Positions 9,803 through 22,000 of a stretch of DNA of 57,639 nt are shown here, one piece after another. The DNA is taken from positions 1 to 57,639 of the forward strand of contig JAFXQI010000036.1 in the NCBI GenBank assembly GCA_017527155.1, written 5' to 3'. Position 1 is the first letter of the stretch; every line of letters starts with the position of its first letter. Below the pieces are notes generated by a model. That model worked only from the letters and a program-made list of their open reading frames with translations, was not told the DNA's origin and ran no database searches. The DNA is from Kiritimatiellia bacterium. GTDB taxonomy: Bacteria; Verrucomicrobiota; Kiritimatiellia; CAIQIC01; Lenti-01. Made by a program: the position numbers and the translations under genes.

Positions 9803-10223
9803 GCGCGTTTCCCGGGCGCATTGCCGTCGCAGCACACCGTGGCGCCGCCCGCCCGCTCGGTGGGGCGAGCTCTCCGAGCGAGCCGCCTCGACCCTGGCTT
9901 TTGGGGGACGTCAGACACCGGACTGCGGACTTCCGGGAGGGGGGGGCGAGACGCGTTTGAGGACGCGTTTGTGACCATGTTTTCCTCTGCGAAGCGGGGG
10001 CACTGCAAATCCTTCTCGCGTCACTCGGGAGTCCGAGCGCCTCCAAAAATGCGGAGGGAGGGGGCGGCTCGCTCGGAGAGCTCGCCCCACCACCTTCGGG
10101 GCAACGGCGGCGAAGCCATGGGATGAGGTCGCCGCTTGCGGGGGAGGAGGCGGCTCGCTCGGAGAGCTCGCCCTACCAGCACCAGCGGGCGGGGGGCGTC
10201 CGCTGGGGCTTGCGTGCCGCGGA
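9803..10223. repeat. Intergenic region with three copies of the GCGAGC palindrome
   Basis: Copies of GGTGGGGCGAGCTCTCCGAG and its reverse complement lie at 9858-9887 (plus), 10063-10091 (minus) and 10149-10177 (minus). No gene is visible; the frames here owe their length to GC content. The region separates two genes that converge (rmlB-type and yidC), so the hairpins may serve as terminators. Confidence 0.7.
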
Positions 10224-11996
10224 TCAGGCGGCGGGGGCGGGCTGGATCTGCGGGGGATGGCGGTGGCGCATGATGGCCAGCTGGATGATCATCATGACCT
10301 GGTTCGTCGTCCAGTAGAGGGAGAGGCCCGACGGGAACGAGTAGAACATGAGCGTGAAGATGATCGGCATCATCAGCATCATCTTCTGCTGCTGCGGGTC
10401 GCTGGTCGGGGTCATCCTCTGCTGGAGCCACATGGTGAAGCCCATGAGCAGCGGCAGGATGTTCAGCGCGAAGGGCAGCTTGTCGGCGAACAGGTTCTCC
10501 GGCGTCGAGAGGTCGGAAATCCACAGGAACGACGAGAACCGCAGCTCGATCGCGCCGCGCAGCACGATGAACAGCGCGAAGAAGACCGGAATCTGGATCA
10601 GCATCGGCAGGCAGCCGCCCATCGGGTTGATCTTCTTTTCGCGGTAGAGCTTCATCATCTCCTGCTGCTGGCGGGCGGGATCGGACTTGTACCGCTCGCG
10701 CAGGGCGGTGATTTCGGGCTGGATTTCCTGCATGCGCTGGGTGCTCATCATGGACTTGTGGTTGAGCGGCCAGAAGACGATGCGGATGAGGAAGGTCAGC
10801 AGGATGATCGCCAGCCCGTAGCTGTAGGGCCAGATGTGGTCGTGGAACCAGACCATGATCTTGAGGATCAGGATGCCGATGGGCCGCCAGAAGCCCAGCT
10901 GGAGGATTTCTTCCTGGTGCGGGCCGTTGGCCTTGAGGGAGGCGTAGTCCTTGGGGCCGACGTAGAAGGTCGATTCCTGCGTGAGCGTCTCGCCGGCCGG
11001 CACGGGCTGCGCGGGCAGGGCGATCTCGGCCGCGATGGATTCGATGGGCGTGACGGTGCGCGAGAAGAAGATCATGGAGGAGACGCGCTCGGAGGGACCG
11101 CGGCGGGCGCTGACGGTGCAGCTCTCGGCGAAGGTGGCCGGGGTCAGGATCTGCACGAAGTACTTGTTCTTCGCGGCGGCCCACTCGACGGACTGGGCGG
11201 GGCGGTCGGGCCCCGGCACGGTCTGGCGCTGGACGCCGGGCGCGAGGGACTTGAACCACTTCTCGAACTTGCCGCCCCAGAATTCGACGTCGCTGCCGGA
11301 GAGGGTGTCGACGCCGAGCAGGGGCAGGCGGTCCTGGGTCTCGCCGGGGAGGTTGCCCATCCAGCCGGACTGGAGACGGTAGCCGGAAAGGGAGAGGTCG
11401 TGGCCGGAGGCGTTCTCGAAGCGGTCGGCGATGCGCAGGCGCCCGCCGGCGTCGTCGAGGGCCACTTCGCGCGCCATGCGGAAGCCGTTGGGGAGGTCGC
11501 GGGTGAAGGTCAGCGAGCGCTCGCCGGTGCGGACCACCACGAAGGACGCGCCCGCGGGCAGGCCGTCGGCGGAGGGCGCGGCGGCGGGGCGCTCGGAGAA
11601 GTCGAACGCGACGCACCGGTCGGAGTCCTTGGCCTCGGGGTATTTGAGGATTTCCGCGCGCACGATGCCGGCGCCGCGGGAGGAGAAGGTGACGCGCAGG
11701 TCGGCGTTCTCGAGGGTCTCGGTGGTCTCGGGGACGGCCTCGTCCTCGGGGACCGCGGCCTCGGGTCCGGCAACGGCGGCCGGTTCGGCCCCCGCGGGGG
11801 ATTCCGCTTCCGCGGCGGCTTCCGCGGGCGCGGCCAGCTCGGGGTTGGCGGGCATCTCCGGGGCCTCGACGGACTGGACGGGGGCGGGGCGCTCCTTGGG
11901 CGGGAAGAACTTGGAGACGACCTTGCGGTCGATCGTCGGATAGGCCAGGAAGGCCGCGAGGATCAGGAGGATCGGGATGAGGTCTTTCTTTTTCAT
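10224..11996 (-). CDS. yidC: Membrane protein insertase YidC (Oxa1 family)
   Basis: This 590-residue inner-membrane insertase helps integrate and fold membrane proteins with or after SecYEG. It has an N-terminal anchor helix (MKKKDLIPILLILAAFLAYP) and a linker rich in Ala/Glu/Pro (about 28-85). A large periplasmic beta domain spans about 85-340. The conserved Oxa1 core at about 355-580 includes the groove Arg segment LIRIVFWPLNHKS, GGCLPMLIQIPVFFALF and the final hydrophobic hairpin. The Gram-negative architecture (periplasmic P1 domain) supports a diderm host. ATG 11996 overlaps the yidD stop (ATGA), so translation is coupled. It is slightly longer than E. coli YidC, mainly in the linker. 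Confidence 0.95.
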   Translation of the reverse strand: MKKKDLIPILLILAAFLAYPTIDRKVVSKFFPPKERPAPVQSVEAPEMPANPELAAPAEAAAEAESPAGAEPAAVAGPEAAVPEDEAVPETTETLENADLRVTFSSRGAGIVRAEILKYPEAKDSDRCVAFDFSERPAAAPSADGLPAGASFVVVRTGERSLTFTRDLPNGFRMAREVALDDAGGRLRIADRFENASGHDLSLSGYRLQSGWMGNLPGETQDRLPLLGVDTLSGSDVEFWGGKFEKWFKSLAPGVQRQTVPGPDRPAQSVEWAAAKNKYFVQILTPATFAESCTVSARRGPSERVSSMIFFSRTVTPIESIAAEIALPAQPVPAGETLTQESTFYVGPKDYASLKANGPHQEEILQLGFWRPIGILILKIMVWFHDHIWPYSYGLAIILLTFLIRIVFWPLNHKSMMSTQRMQEIQPEITALRERYKSDPARQQQEMMKLYREKKINPMGGCLPMLIQIPVFFALFIVLRGAIELRFSSFLWISDLSTPENLFADKLPFALNILPLLMGFTMWLQQRMTPTSDPQQQKMMLMMPIIFTLMFYSFPSGLSLYWTTNQVMMIIQLAIMRHRHPPQIQPAPAA

Positions 11997-12289
11997 GGTT
12001 GTGGGGAAATGTCCTTTCGGTCGGATGCGCGCGGCGGGCGGCGGGGCGGCACGGGATCGAAGCCGCCCGGATGCCACGGGTGGCAACGGGCCAGCCTGCG
12101 CAATCCAAGATAAATACCATATATTACACCATGCAGGCGCACGGCTTCCAGCATATAATTCGAGCAGGACGGGGTGAACCGGCAGCAACGGCCGAAAAGC
12201 GGCGAAATCGCGATCTGGTAGCCGCGCACCAGCCAGCAGACCAGGCGGGCGGCCGGGGAGAGTCGCGGGGGCGGGGCGGCGTCCGTCAC
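11993..12289 (-). CDS. yidD: Membrane protein insertion efficiency factor YidD
   Basis: A 98-residue amphipathic membrane-associated protein that assists YidC-dependent insertion. The core CCRFTPSCSNYMLEAVRLHG and RCHPWHPGGFDPVP is diagnostic for the family. GTG 12289 overlaps the rnpA stop (GTGA), and its TGA overlaps the yidC ATG, so the three genes are translationally chained. A longer open frame extends upstream antisense-like through rnpA but lacks homology. The short basic C-terminal tail (RPPRASDRKD) is normal for the family. Confidence 0.93.
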   Translation of the reverse strand: MTDAAPPPRLSPAARLVCWLVRGYQIAISPLFGRCCRFTPSCSNYMLEAVRLHGVIYGIYLGLRRLARCHPWHPGGFDPVPPRRPPRASDRKDISPQP

Positions 12290-12723
12290 GGCGGCGGGGC
12301 GGGCAGCTGGCGTGCCAGCCAGGCGAAATCCCCCACCACGCGCGGCCAGGAGGCGTCGAGGATGGGCCGGCGCGCGACGAGCACGATGTCGGCGCGGAAG
12401 CCGGGCGGCAGGAGGTGGCGGTTCAGGCGGAACACCTCGCGGAGGCGGCGCTTGGCGCGGGCGCGTTCGACCGCGTTGCCGACCTTGCGGCTGGCGACGA
12501 CGCCGAGCCGCGCCGCGGAATCCGGGGCCTCGCGCAGGAACATCACCATGCAACGGGCGCGGCGCGGGGCGGAGGCGGCATAGGCCTCGCGGAACTGGCG
12601 GTCGTGGCGCAGGCGCTGGTCGCGGCGCAGGGTGCGGCACAGGGGGGGGACGCAAACCGCCCGGCCGTCTGGTTCGTCGGTCGGGCGGATGCGGCCGGGG
12701 GTGTCTGGGGAGAGACCCGGCAC
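12286..12723 (-). CDS. rnpA: Ribonuclease P protein component
   Basis: The protein subunit of RNase P, which binds the catalytic RNA and helps process tRNA 5' ends. It has up to 145 residues. The RNR signature region SRKVGNAVERARAKRRLREVF is at about 77-97, and LRRDQRLRHDRQFREAY matches the N-terminal part of the family near residue 31. The start is uncertain: GTG 12723 is the longest option, 14 bp after the rpmH stop. It gives about 30 residues (MPGLSPDTPGRIRP...) with no family match, so a start nearer LCRTLRRD is possible but would need a non-ATG codon. The gene order rpmH-rnpA-yidD-yidC is classic. Confidence 0.9.
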   Translation of the reverse strand: MPGLSPDTPGRIRPTDEPDGRAVCVPPLCRTLRRDQRLRHDRQFREAYAASAPRRARCMVMFLREAPDSAARLGVVASRKVGNAVERARAKRRLREVFRLNRHLLPPGFRADIVLVARRPILDASWPRVVGDFAWLARQLPAPPP

Positions 12724-12737
12724 GTGGATGCGGCGGT

Positions 12738-12884
12738 TTACGTGCGGTCGCCGACGGTCAGGCTCTTGCGGCCCTTGGCGCGGCGGCGGGAAAGGACCTT
12801 GCGGCCGTTGGCGGTGGCCATGCGGGCACGGAACCCGTGCTTGCGGATGCGCTTGATCTTGGAGGGATGGTAGGTGGGCTTCAT
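12738..12884 (-). CDS. rpmH: Large ribosomal subunit protein bL34
   Basis: A 48-residue, highly basic ribosomal protein: [20 protein letters not shown] followed by [20 protein letters not shown]. It is complete and of typical length (44-50 residues). A GAAGGAA ribosome site lies about 5 bases before ATG 12884. It is the first gene of the rpmH-rnpA-yidD-yidC unit, driven by the promoter at 12924-12952. dnaA, often the divergent neighbour of rpmH, is absent; a giant secreted protein gene lies upstream instead. Confidence 0.97.
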   Translation of the reverse strand: MKPTYHPSKIKRIRKHGFRARMATANGRKVLSRRRAKGRKSLTVGDRT

Positions 12885-12923
12885 GGAAAGTTCCTTCTGT
12901 TCCTGTTCAAATGATGTTGTTTC

Positions 12924-12952
12924 ATCCTAGCGCTCCGCCCCCCGCCTGTCAA
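12924..12952 (-). promoter_or_regulatory. Sigma70 promoter of rpmH operon
   Basis: On the minus strand TTGACA (12952-12947), a 17-bp spacer and TAGGAT (12929-12924), about 40 bp before the rpmH ATG. The -35 matches consensus and the spacing is ideal. Confidence 0.8.
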
Positions 12953-13000
12953 GCGGAAGAAAGTGGCAGGGAAAAACGGGGGGGGGATGCCCGGGTCTCC

Positions 13001-13037
13001 AGATATCTAGATGCCTAGGTATCTAGATATCTAGGGC
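13001..13037. repeat. AT-rich AGATATCTAG repeat cluster
   Basis: Two AGATATCTAG palindromes surround GCCTAGGTATCTAG in otherwise GC-rich DNA between the giant gene and rpmH. A similar ACCTAGATATCTAGAAACC stretch lies at 44752-44770, and CCTAGGTGTCT at 49469. Role unknown. Confidence 0.6.
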
Positions 13038-13065
13038 TTGGATGCAAGGGGAGCCGGGGGCGGGG

Positions 13066-16000
13066 TCAGGGGGCGGTTTCGAGGAAGTAGAAGCGGATGG
13101 AGTCGGGGGTGGAGGGGCCGGTGTCGAAGGGGACGGTGAGGGTGGCGGTGGCGCCGGAGCGGGTGCGGGTGGCGGTGTGGGGGACGGTGGCAGCGGGGGC
13201 GTCGTCGAGGAGGGAGGTGCGGGTGCGGATGGTGAGTTTCTGGAGGGCGGCGTCGAGTTCTTCGGGGGTGTCGGCGGTGACGGTGAAGGTCACGGCGCCG
13301 CTGGAAGGATCGTAGGTGAGGCTCGAGGGGACGACGCTCAGCGGGGAGGCGCCGCCCGGCGCGGCCACGGCGCGGCGGACCGCCGCGGTGGAGCCGCCCG
13401 CGACGGCGGCGTCCCAGGTGGCGCCGCCGGCGGTGAAGGTGTAGTCGCCGTCGGGGAGCCAGAGGAAGACGTTTCCGAAGGCGTCGGCGACGATGGAATC
13501 GGTGCCGTAGGATGCGGGGAGGTTGCTGAAGGCGACGGGGGCGTTGGGGGCCAGGTTGGTGATGGCGACGCTGTAGACGGGGGCGCCGGCGGCGTTGGTG
13601 GGGGCGGAGCCGAGGAGGTCGAGGGGGAGGGCGTGGCTGGCCGTGCTGCGGGGGAGTTCGCCGAGGGAGCCGCCGGTGATGGTCAAGGTGCCGTCGGCGC
13701 CGCTGGAGTTCCTGCCGCCGCCGATGGCGTACGGGACGGGGTAGGAGGTGAATTCGCGGAGGAGAACGGTTCCGCCGGAAATCGCGACGTCGCCGCCGGC
13801 GCCGCGTTCGCCGCCGCCGATGCACGCGGCCCCGGCGCCGCGGGCGAGGAGGAGGATGCCGCTTTCGATGGCGACGGTGCCGCAGCCGGTGGTGTTCCAT
13901 CCGCCGATGCCCGCGCCGGTGTAGGCGCCGGAGGCGTCGAGGATGCCGTCGCCGGCGACGGTCAGGGCGGTGCCGGTCGGGACGCCAACGGCCGCGCTGC
14001 CGGAACCGGCCCACAGGGTGTTGCTGCCGGAGAGGAGGAGGGTGGCGGAGACGCCGTCGCCGAGGAGGACGGGGGAGTAGGCGCCCGTGGTGCCGGCGAG
14101 GCGGAGGCAGAGGTTGGAGCAGGTGACGGCGCAGTCGGCGGCGACGCGGACGGAGACGGCGCCGGCGTCGTTGGTGCCGGAGATGACGCAGTCGGCGTTT
14201 ACGGCCAGGTGTTTCGTCCCGGGGTGGTAGCTCCAGCCGGGGCCGGAGAGGCGGCCGACGTCGGTGCCGTCGACGGTGACGCCGCGCGGGGTGTAGGGTT
14301 CGGCGGTGGCGTAGGCGCCGTCGACGCGGACGAGGTATTCGGCGCCGTCGGCGGTGAAGGAGTAGGTGCCGTCGGGCAGCCAGAGATAGATGTTGCCGGA
14401 GGCGTCGGCGTGGATTTCGGAGACGTCGTAGCCGGCGGGGAGGCCTTCGAGGGCGACGGGGGCGTAGGCGCCGAAGCCGCCGGCGGTGACGCGCCAGACG
14501 TCGCGGGTGCCGTCGGTGGCGTGTTCGTTGCCGAAGACGCTGCCGTAGACGGAGCCGCCGCGGATGACGGGGCGGGGGGACATGTAGCCACCGCCGAACG
14601 AGAAGGTGCCGCTTTCGATGGTGGCCTGGGCGCCGCTGCCGCCCCAGATGGCGTAGTCGCCGACGGCCTTCATGTTGTTGAAGCCGATGCCGCGCAGGGT
14701 CGCGCGGGTGCCCGGGTCGAGGACGACGGTGGAGCCGGACGTGATCGCGAGGTTGGAGCAGGTGACGCGGGAGTCGTTGGCGAGGTGGAGGTGGATGCGT
14801 CGGGCGGTGTTGCTGCCGGAGACGGTGCAGGAGCCCTCGACGGCGAGCTCGCCGTTGGTGGCGGTGAAGGTCCAGTTGGCGCCGTGGCGGTACTTGAGGT
14901 CGACGCCGTCGGCGAGGACGCCGACGGGGGCGCCGGCGGGTTCCGCGGTGTCGCCGGCGTCGTGGACGCTGGCGACGTAGGCGGTGCCGCCGACGTCGAG
15001 GTCGTAGAAGCCGTTGGGGAGCCAGAGGACGATCTTGCCGGCGGGGTCGGCGACGATGCCGTCGGTGCCGTAGGAGCCGGGCGAAACGGCGATGGCGACG
15101 GGAGCGCCGGGTTCGAGGCCCTCGACGGTGACGGGCCAGACGGCCTGGCCGACGGTGTTGGAGGGGGCGGGGACGACGGCGTCGCGGTCGACGACGACGG
15201 AGCCGCCGGTGAAGTGGACGAAGCCGCCGGAGTAGGACTGGGCGCCGCGGCCGATGGCGGGGGCGGTTTCGCCCGCGACGGGGAAGATGGTTCCGCCGGA
15301 GAGGGTGATGCGCCCGCAGGTGTTCATGGAGCGTCCGCCGATGGCTGCGCCGTGGTAGCCGCCGGTGGCGGCGAGGGTGCCGGTGCCCGTGACGGTGAGG
15401 GAGGCGTAGAGGGGAACTTCGACGGCGGCGTTGTATTTGCCGCCGCGGAGGGAGTTCTCGCCGTGGAGCCGGAGGGTGGCGGTGGCGTTGGGCCGGACCA
15501 CGAAGGCCGGCAGCTCGGTCTCGGCGCCGACGGCAAGGGTCAGGTTGCTGACGGCGAGGGTGAGGGTGTTGGTGACGGCGACGACGACGCGTCCTTCGGT
15601 GTTGGTGCCGGAGACGACGTGGTCGCCGTTGGAGACGACGAGCCAGCCCGTCATGAAGTCGTAGCTCCAGCCGTCGCCGGAAGCGGCCTGGACGTCGGTG
15701 CCGTCCACGTAGACGCCGGTCGGCAGGTCGAGGCGGGCGGTGGCCGGGGCGTCATCGACGACGGCCCAGAAGGCGGTGCCGTCGACGGTGCCGGTGTAGG
15801 TGCCGTTGGGGAGCCAGAGGACGACGGTTCCGGAGGCGTCGGCGACGATGCCGGAGGTGCCGTAGGCGGCGGGCGCGCCGTCGCGCTCGAAGTCCGCGAA
15901 GGCGACGGTGGCGCCGGGGGCCAGGCCCGCGAAGGTGACGGGCCAGACGGTGACGCCCGCCGCGTCGGTGGCGCCGCCCTGCATCTTGGCGACGTTGGTG

Positions 16001-19000
16001 ACGACGACGGAGCCGCCGGCGATGACGTTGGTGCCGGGGCCGATGGGCGCATAGTCCGGGAAGTAGCCGCTGCCGACGGCGAAGGGCGGCGCGATGGCGG
16101 GGCCGAAGTCGGTGAAGACGACGGTGCCGCCGGTGACGGTGACGTGCGCGGCCGCGCCGAAGCTCCCGCCGCCGATGCCCGCGCTGTCGCCGACGCCCGT
16201 GCCGTCGGGGACCCCGGCCGAGACGGAGACGAGGCCGCCGGAGATTTCCACCGTGCCGCCCGCGCCGCCGGGGACGCTCATCGCCAAATCGCCGCTGCCG
16301 CCGCCGATGCCCGCACCAAAGCGGGAAATGGCGGTGACGGTGCCGCCGGAGATGGCGGCTTCCCCGCCGTCGGCCCTGTGGCCGCCGCCGATGCCCGCGC
16401 CGGACCAGGACCGGGCGGCTACGGTGCCGGAGGCGATTTCGATGCGTCCGGCGGCTTCCTTCTCGTTGCCGCCGATGGCGGCGCCGGCGTTGGCGGCCTC
16501 CGCGAGGAGGGAGCCGTCGCCCGAGATGGTGAGCGAAGTGCCGGCCGGCACGTTGACGGCGGCGTCCATCCCGATGGCGTGGAGCGAGTTGGACCCTTCG
16601 AGCGCCAGCGACGCGGAAACGCCGGGGGCAAGCGCGATGACGGGATGGGACGCGGAGGCGAGGTTCGTGAAGGCGAGGACGAGGTCGCGCGCGGCGAGGG
16701 CCATGTCGTTCGAGACGACGACCCAGACGCGGCCCTCGGTGTTGCTGCCGGCGAGGACGTGGGAGTCGCCGGAGAGGAGGAGCTGCCGGGTTCCCCAGTC
16801 GTAGGTCCAGCCTTCGCCGGAGAGTTCGCTGACGTCGCGGCCGTCGACGAGGACGCCGTAGGGGACGATGCGTTCGGCGGTGGCGTCCGCGCCGTCGACG
16901 TAGGCGCCGTAGGGGACGCCGTCGATTTCGAAGACGTGGGTGCCGTCGGGGAGCCAGAGGTAGATTTGGCCCGCGGCGTCGGCGACGATGCCGTCGGTGT
17001 TGTAGTCCGGGAGGCCCGCGAGGCCGGTGACGGCGGCGTCCGGCGCCAGGCCGGGGACGGTGACGCACCAGACGCGCGCGGTGCCGTTGGAGGGGGCCGG
17101 GGACACGGTGTCGGCCAGGGCGTGGATGCTGCCGCCGGTGAAGAGCGTCGAGCCGCCGTCCACGGCGCGTCCACGGCCGATGTCCGAGGCGTTGTCGCCG
17201 CCTTGGGCCGTCACGGTGCCGCCGGAGATGGCGATGGTGTCCACGATGCCGCCGCTACCGCCGGAGCGGACCTGGCCGCCGCCGATGCCCGCGCCGGACG
17301 AGCCGCCCGTCGCGGTGACGGCGCCGCCGGTGACGGCGATGGAGCCGACGGTTCCGCCGTTGCCGGTGCCGATGCCCGCCGCATTGCTGCCGCCCGTCGC
17401 GGTGACGGTGCCGCCGCCAATGGTGATGGAATCGACCGGGGAGCCATAGCCGCCGCCGATGCCCGCGCCGTCCATGCCGCCGTTCGCGGTGACGGTGCCG
17501 CCGGTGATGGAAATGGTGCCGCCGGCGCCGGCCCCGCTCGCGCCGATGCCCGAGGAGTTGGCGTTGCCGGTGGCGGTCACGGTGCCGCCGGAAATCACGA
17601 TGGTGCCGTTCGTCCCCCCGGAGCCGGCGCCGATGCCCGCGCCGGACGCGCCGCCGACCGCATTGACGGTGCCGCCGGATATGGCGATGGTGCCGCCCGT
17701 TCCCCTGTCGCCGGTGCCGATGCCCGCGGCGTACCGGCCGCCGGTGGCGTCGAGGGCGCCGTCGCCGGAAATCTCCAGCGACGCGCCGGCGGGAACTCCG
17801 ACAGCGGGTAGCCCGTAGCCGCCCAGGAGGGTGTTGCCGCCCGCGAGCGCGAGGGTGGCGGTGACGCCGGGCTCCAGCGCGATGGCGGCCTTGGCGCTTG
17901 CGCCCGAGAGGGTCAGGCCGCCGGCGGTCAGGGTCATGTCCGCCGCGATGGTGGCATTCACGCGGCCCTCGGTGTTGGAGCCGGCGAGCACGGGGGCGCC
18001 GGCGGAGAGGACGAGGTTCGACGATTGCATGTCGTAGGTCCAGCCCAGGCCGATGCCGGCGCAGACGTCCGTGCCGTCCACGGTGACGCCGGTGGGGTTC
18101 GACGGGTCGGTGCGGAAGGCGGTCGCGGGGCCGCCGGCGACGCGGACGGCGTAGTCGAGGGAGTTGGCCTTGAAGGCGTAGTCCCCGTCGGCCACGTAGA
18201 AGAAGTAGCGGCCCTCCGAGTCCGCCGTGGAGACCAGGTTGGTCGTCACGGCCTGGATTTCGAGGGTCACGTCCGCGCCGGGTTCGAGCCCCGGGACGGT
18301 GACGCGGTGGAGGATGTTGGTGTCGGAGGGGTCGGACGGGGGGAGGTCGCCGGGCGGGACGTCGCTGCCGCCGTCGGCCGCGAAGTCGACGTCCTGCTTG
18401 TAGAGCGGCCGGACGGTGGTGTTGGTGTAGGGATAGGGGGTGGTGAAGTACTGCCCGCCGGCCACGACGACGTGCGCCTTGTTCGTGGCGGCCATCCAGA
18501 TGCACACGCGCCCCTGGGAGTCTGCGGCGATGCCGTCGGTGGAGTAGCCGTCGGGAAGCTCGGCGCAGGAGACGGCGACCTCCGCGCCGGGCGTGAAGCC
18601 GCCCATGCGGACGGCGTACAGCAGGTTGCTTTCCGCATCGACGGGGCGCGGCGCGACATGGTTGGCGCCATGGTCCGGGACGACGCTCCCGCCGCGGATG
18701 GAGAAGGCGTATTCGTCGCCCGTCGCGGAGATCGTGCTGTTGGCGCGGATGAGGTCGGAACCGGTGCTCCCGCCGCCCCACGAGGCCTCGACGCTGCCGC
18801 CCGCGATCCGGACGGCCCCGGCCGCGTTCGCTTTCGCCCCGTTGGGGAAGTGGCCGGCGCCGATGCCCGGGGCGTTGGTCCCGCCGATGCCGCGGACGAT
18901 GCCGCCTTCGACGACGATGTTGTCCGCCTTGTCGAGCGGGGCGCTGAGCCCGCCGCCGATGCCGGCCGCCTTCTCGCCGCCTTGCCCGGTGACGGTGCCG

Positions 19001-22000
19001 GACTGGATGCGGATCTTGCCGGGCGGCGCGTTGCCGCCGCGCGAGCCGATGCCCGCCGCGTTCTTGCCGCCGGTGGCCGCGAGCGAGCCCCTGCCGGAGA
19101 TGGTGAGCACGGCGTTGCTCGCCACCTCGACGCCGGCGGCGTACTGGCCGGCCGCCGCGAAGACGTTCGAGCCGGAGATCGCGAGCGAGGCGTCGCGCCC
19201 GAACGCCATCGCCGAGGCGTATCTCGCCGACAGCCCCGTGAGCGTGAGGTTCTTGATGGAGACGGACGAGGCCCCCGAGTCCGCCGGGACGTCGATGCGG
19301 AATTCGCCGTTCGTCGAAAGCCCCTGGATGTCGGCGTTGGCGGAAATCGTCACGACGCCGTTCGATTTCGCGAACGACCAGCCCGTGCCCGAGTTGTCGG
19401 CGTTGGACGCCACCGGCTGGCCGTTGACGACGAGGAAGCCGCGGACCGAGACGGCGCCGCCGTCGTCGATGCCGAACGAGAAGTAGTAGGTGTTGCCGCC
19501 CGCCATCGTGACGCCGGCCACGAACGCCTCGCCGGCGGTCGAGGGCAGCCACGCGCGCAGCGTGCCGTTCGTGTCCGTGCAGAGGTCGGTCGCGCCGTAG
19601 GCGTAGCCCGCGAGCGCGCCGGAGAGGGTGAAGGCCGTCACCTTGTTCGTCGCCTCGCCGATCGCGAAATCAATCGGGAAAACGGCCTTGGAGGCCGTGT
19701 TGCTCGGCGCGGGGGAGATCTTGGCGAGTGGCGAATAAACGGCGCCGCCCGCAATCGTCACGGCCCCGCAGGAATTGTAGGACCCCGTGCTCTTGCCGAT
19801 GGTGCGGAAGGCCGAGGGGGGCACCGTGGCGTTGATGGTTCCGCCGGAGATGGTGATCGTTCCGCAGGCGGCGTAGTCGGCGGAGCCGATGCAGGCCGCA
19901 TACGCCGACCCGCAGGCCGCCGTAATGAAGCCGCCGGAGATTTCGACCGCCACCCCGGAGGCGAACCCGCTGACTCCGGCGTCGCCCGCGCCGATGCCGG
20001 CGCCGTAATCGCCGCCGCCCGTCGCTTTCACCACGCCGCCGGAAATGCGGATCGTGCCGCCCTTGCCGTTGTAGCCGCTGCCGATGCCGGAGGCGCAGCA
20101 GGCGCCGCCGTTGTCGCAGAAGGCCGTGACCGTGCCGCCGCTGATGGAAATGCTCGTGAACGTCGAGCTGTTGCCTCCGCCGATGCCGGCGCCGTACCTC
20201 ACCCCCGTCGCCGTCACGGTGCCGCCCGTGATTTCCACCGTGCCGCCGGAGGAATTTTCGCCAACGCCGATGCCGGGGGCGTAGTAGCCGCCGTGCGCGG
20301 TCACCGTGCCGCCCGTGATCCGCACCGTGCCGCCGATGGCGTTGCGGCCGCTGCCGATGCCGGCGCCGCCGTAGCCGCCCCTCGCATGGACGGTGCCGCC
20401 GGAGATGACGTACGTCCCCATGCCCGCGCCCTGCGAGCCGCCGATGCCCGCCGCGCTTTCCTGGCCGGTCGCCGTGATCGTCCCGCCGGTAATCGTCACC
20501 GTCCCGAAGCCGCTCCCCTTCGCCGCGCCGATGCCGGAGCCGTACTCGCCGCCGTTCGCGACGATCGTGCAGCCGTCGATTGTCAGTTTGCCCGTTCCGC
20601 TCGTCTCGCCGACCATGCCGCCGATGCCCGGCGCGTTCGCGCCGCCGGTCGCCGTCACCGTGCCGTCGCCGTTGATCGTCACCGTGCTGCCCTCGGCCAC
20701 GTAAACCGCCGGATGCCCGGAGCACCCGGTCAGCGTGTTCGTCCCCTTGAACTGCAGCGTCGTCGTCTTGCCGGAGACGCTCTCGAACGGCGGCCGCGCG
20801 ATTGCGATCGACGCGTTCATCGTCAGGTTGCTCATCACCACCGTGCAGTTGGCATTGGCATGGACGCTGAACTCGCCGTAGTTGTCCGCGCCGGTGATGA
20901 CGAACGTTCCCGCCGACGTGAGCGAGAGGCGCCCGTCCGCGCCGTTGTAGCTCCAGCCGGTGCCGGACTTCGACACGCCGCCGACGAGGCCCGTGCCGTT
21001 GATCGAAATGCGGCTCGCCGCCGCTTCGTCCGCCAGCGTCCAGTGCGCATGGAGCGTGAGGTCGCCGATCGTCGTCCATTCCTGGGCCTGCGCCGTGCCG
21101 CTCGCGTCGTAGTACTTCGTGCCGGTGCCGTTCGCGCCCGTGAACCATCCGTGGAACGTCCAGCCGGCGCGCGCCGGCGGAATTGGCGCCGGCGGATACG
21201 CATAGGCGAGGCGCGCAGTGCGCGATTCATTGATGCGCTGCCCGTCCTGGAACGTGACCTGATATTCGATCGCGGAGTGCGTGGTGGCGCTGTTCGCCAT
21301 GTAATACGAGGCGTTCAGCGTCACGTCGGAATCCCTGTAGAGTGAGGTGTTGCCGCCGTTGTTGTTGCCGCCCGATGCGCCGCCGCTGCCGCGATAGCCG
21401 CCGCGATTGTAGGTCGTGTCGCCGTTGTGCGTTGTATCCGGACTGCTGCGCCCGGCGGATTCGCCGTTGTCCTTTCCACCCTCGCCGCCGGCGCCATCGG
21501 GAGTGCTGGGGTTTCCCGTGCCGTAGTTGCCCTTGTAGGTATAGCCGCCGTTGCCGCCCGAACCGCCGCCGCCGCCGCCGCCGCCGACATACCACCACAG
21601 GTTTCCGGCGCCGTAATAGTCGTGGCAGCCTCCGGTATTGCCGCCAGCCGAACCACCGGAGCCGCCGGAGCCGCCCCAGGCCGATACGGTCACTCTGCCA
21701 AGTATATACACCGTTCCCATGGCGTAGCCGGTGCCGCCGTCGCCGCCCGACTTGCCGTTTGTGCCGTCGCGGTCGTAGGAATCGCTTATGGCAGTCTCGA
21801 TCTCGCCCGCATCGTAGGGACGCGCACCGCCGGCGCCGCCGTTGCCGCCGCGTCCGCCGATCGCCGCCGCCGCCCCGCCGCCGCCATCGCCGCCGGCGCC
21901 GCCGTTCCCGGAGTGGGATTTATCCCTCGCCAACGATGAGCCGCTCGCACTGCCGCCGTTCCCGCCGCCCGCGGCGTTGCCGCCCGTCACGTTGAGCGTC

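Noticed and set aside
13042-17811. Long open frame (about 1590 codons) on the plus strand opposite the giant gene
   Set aside because: It mirrors the GC-skewed codons of the minus-strand gene; its translation is monotonous Gly/Ala/Asp/Val and has no signal, motif or ribosome site.
18025-21345. Second long plus-strand frame opposite the giant gene
   Set aside because: Arg/Ala/Asp-rich low-complexity translation, typical of the antisense shadow of a high-GC gene.
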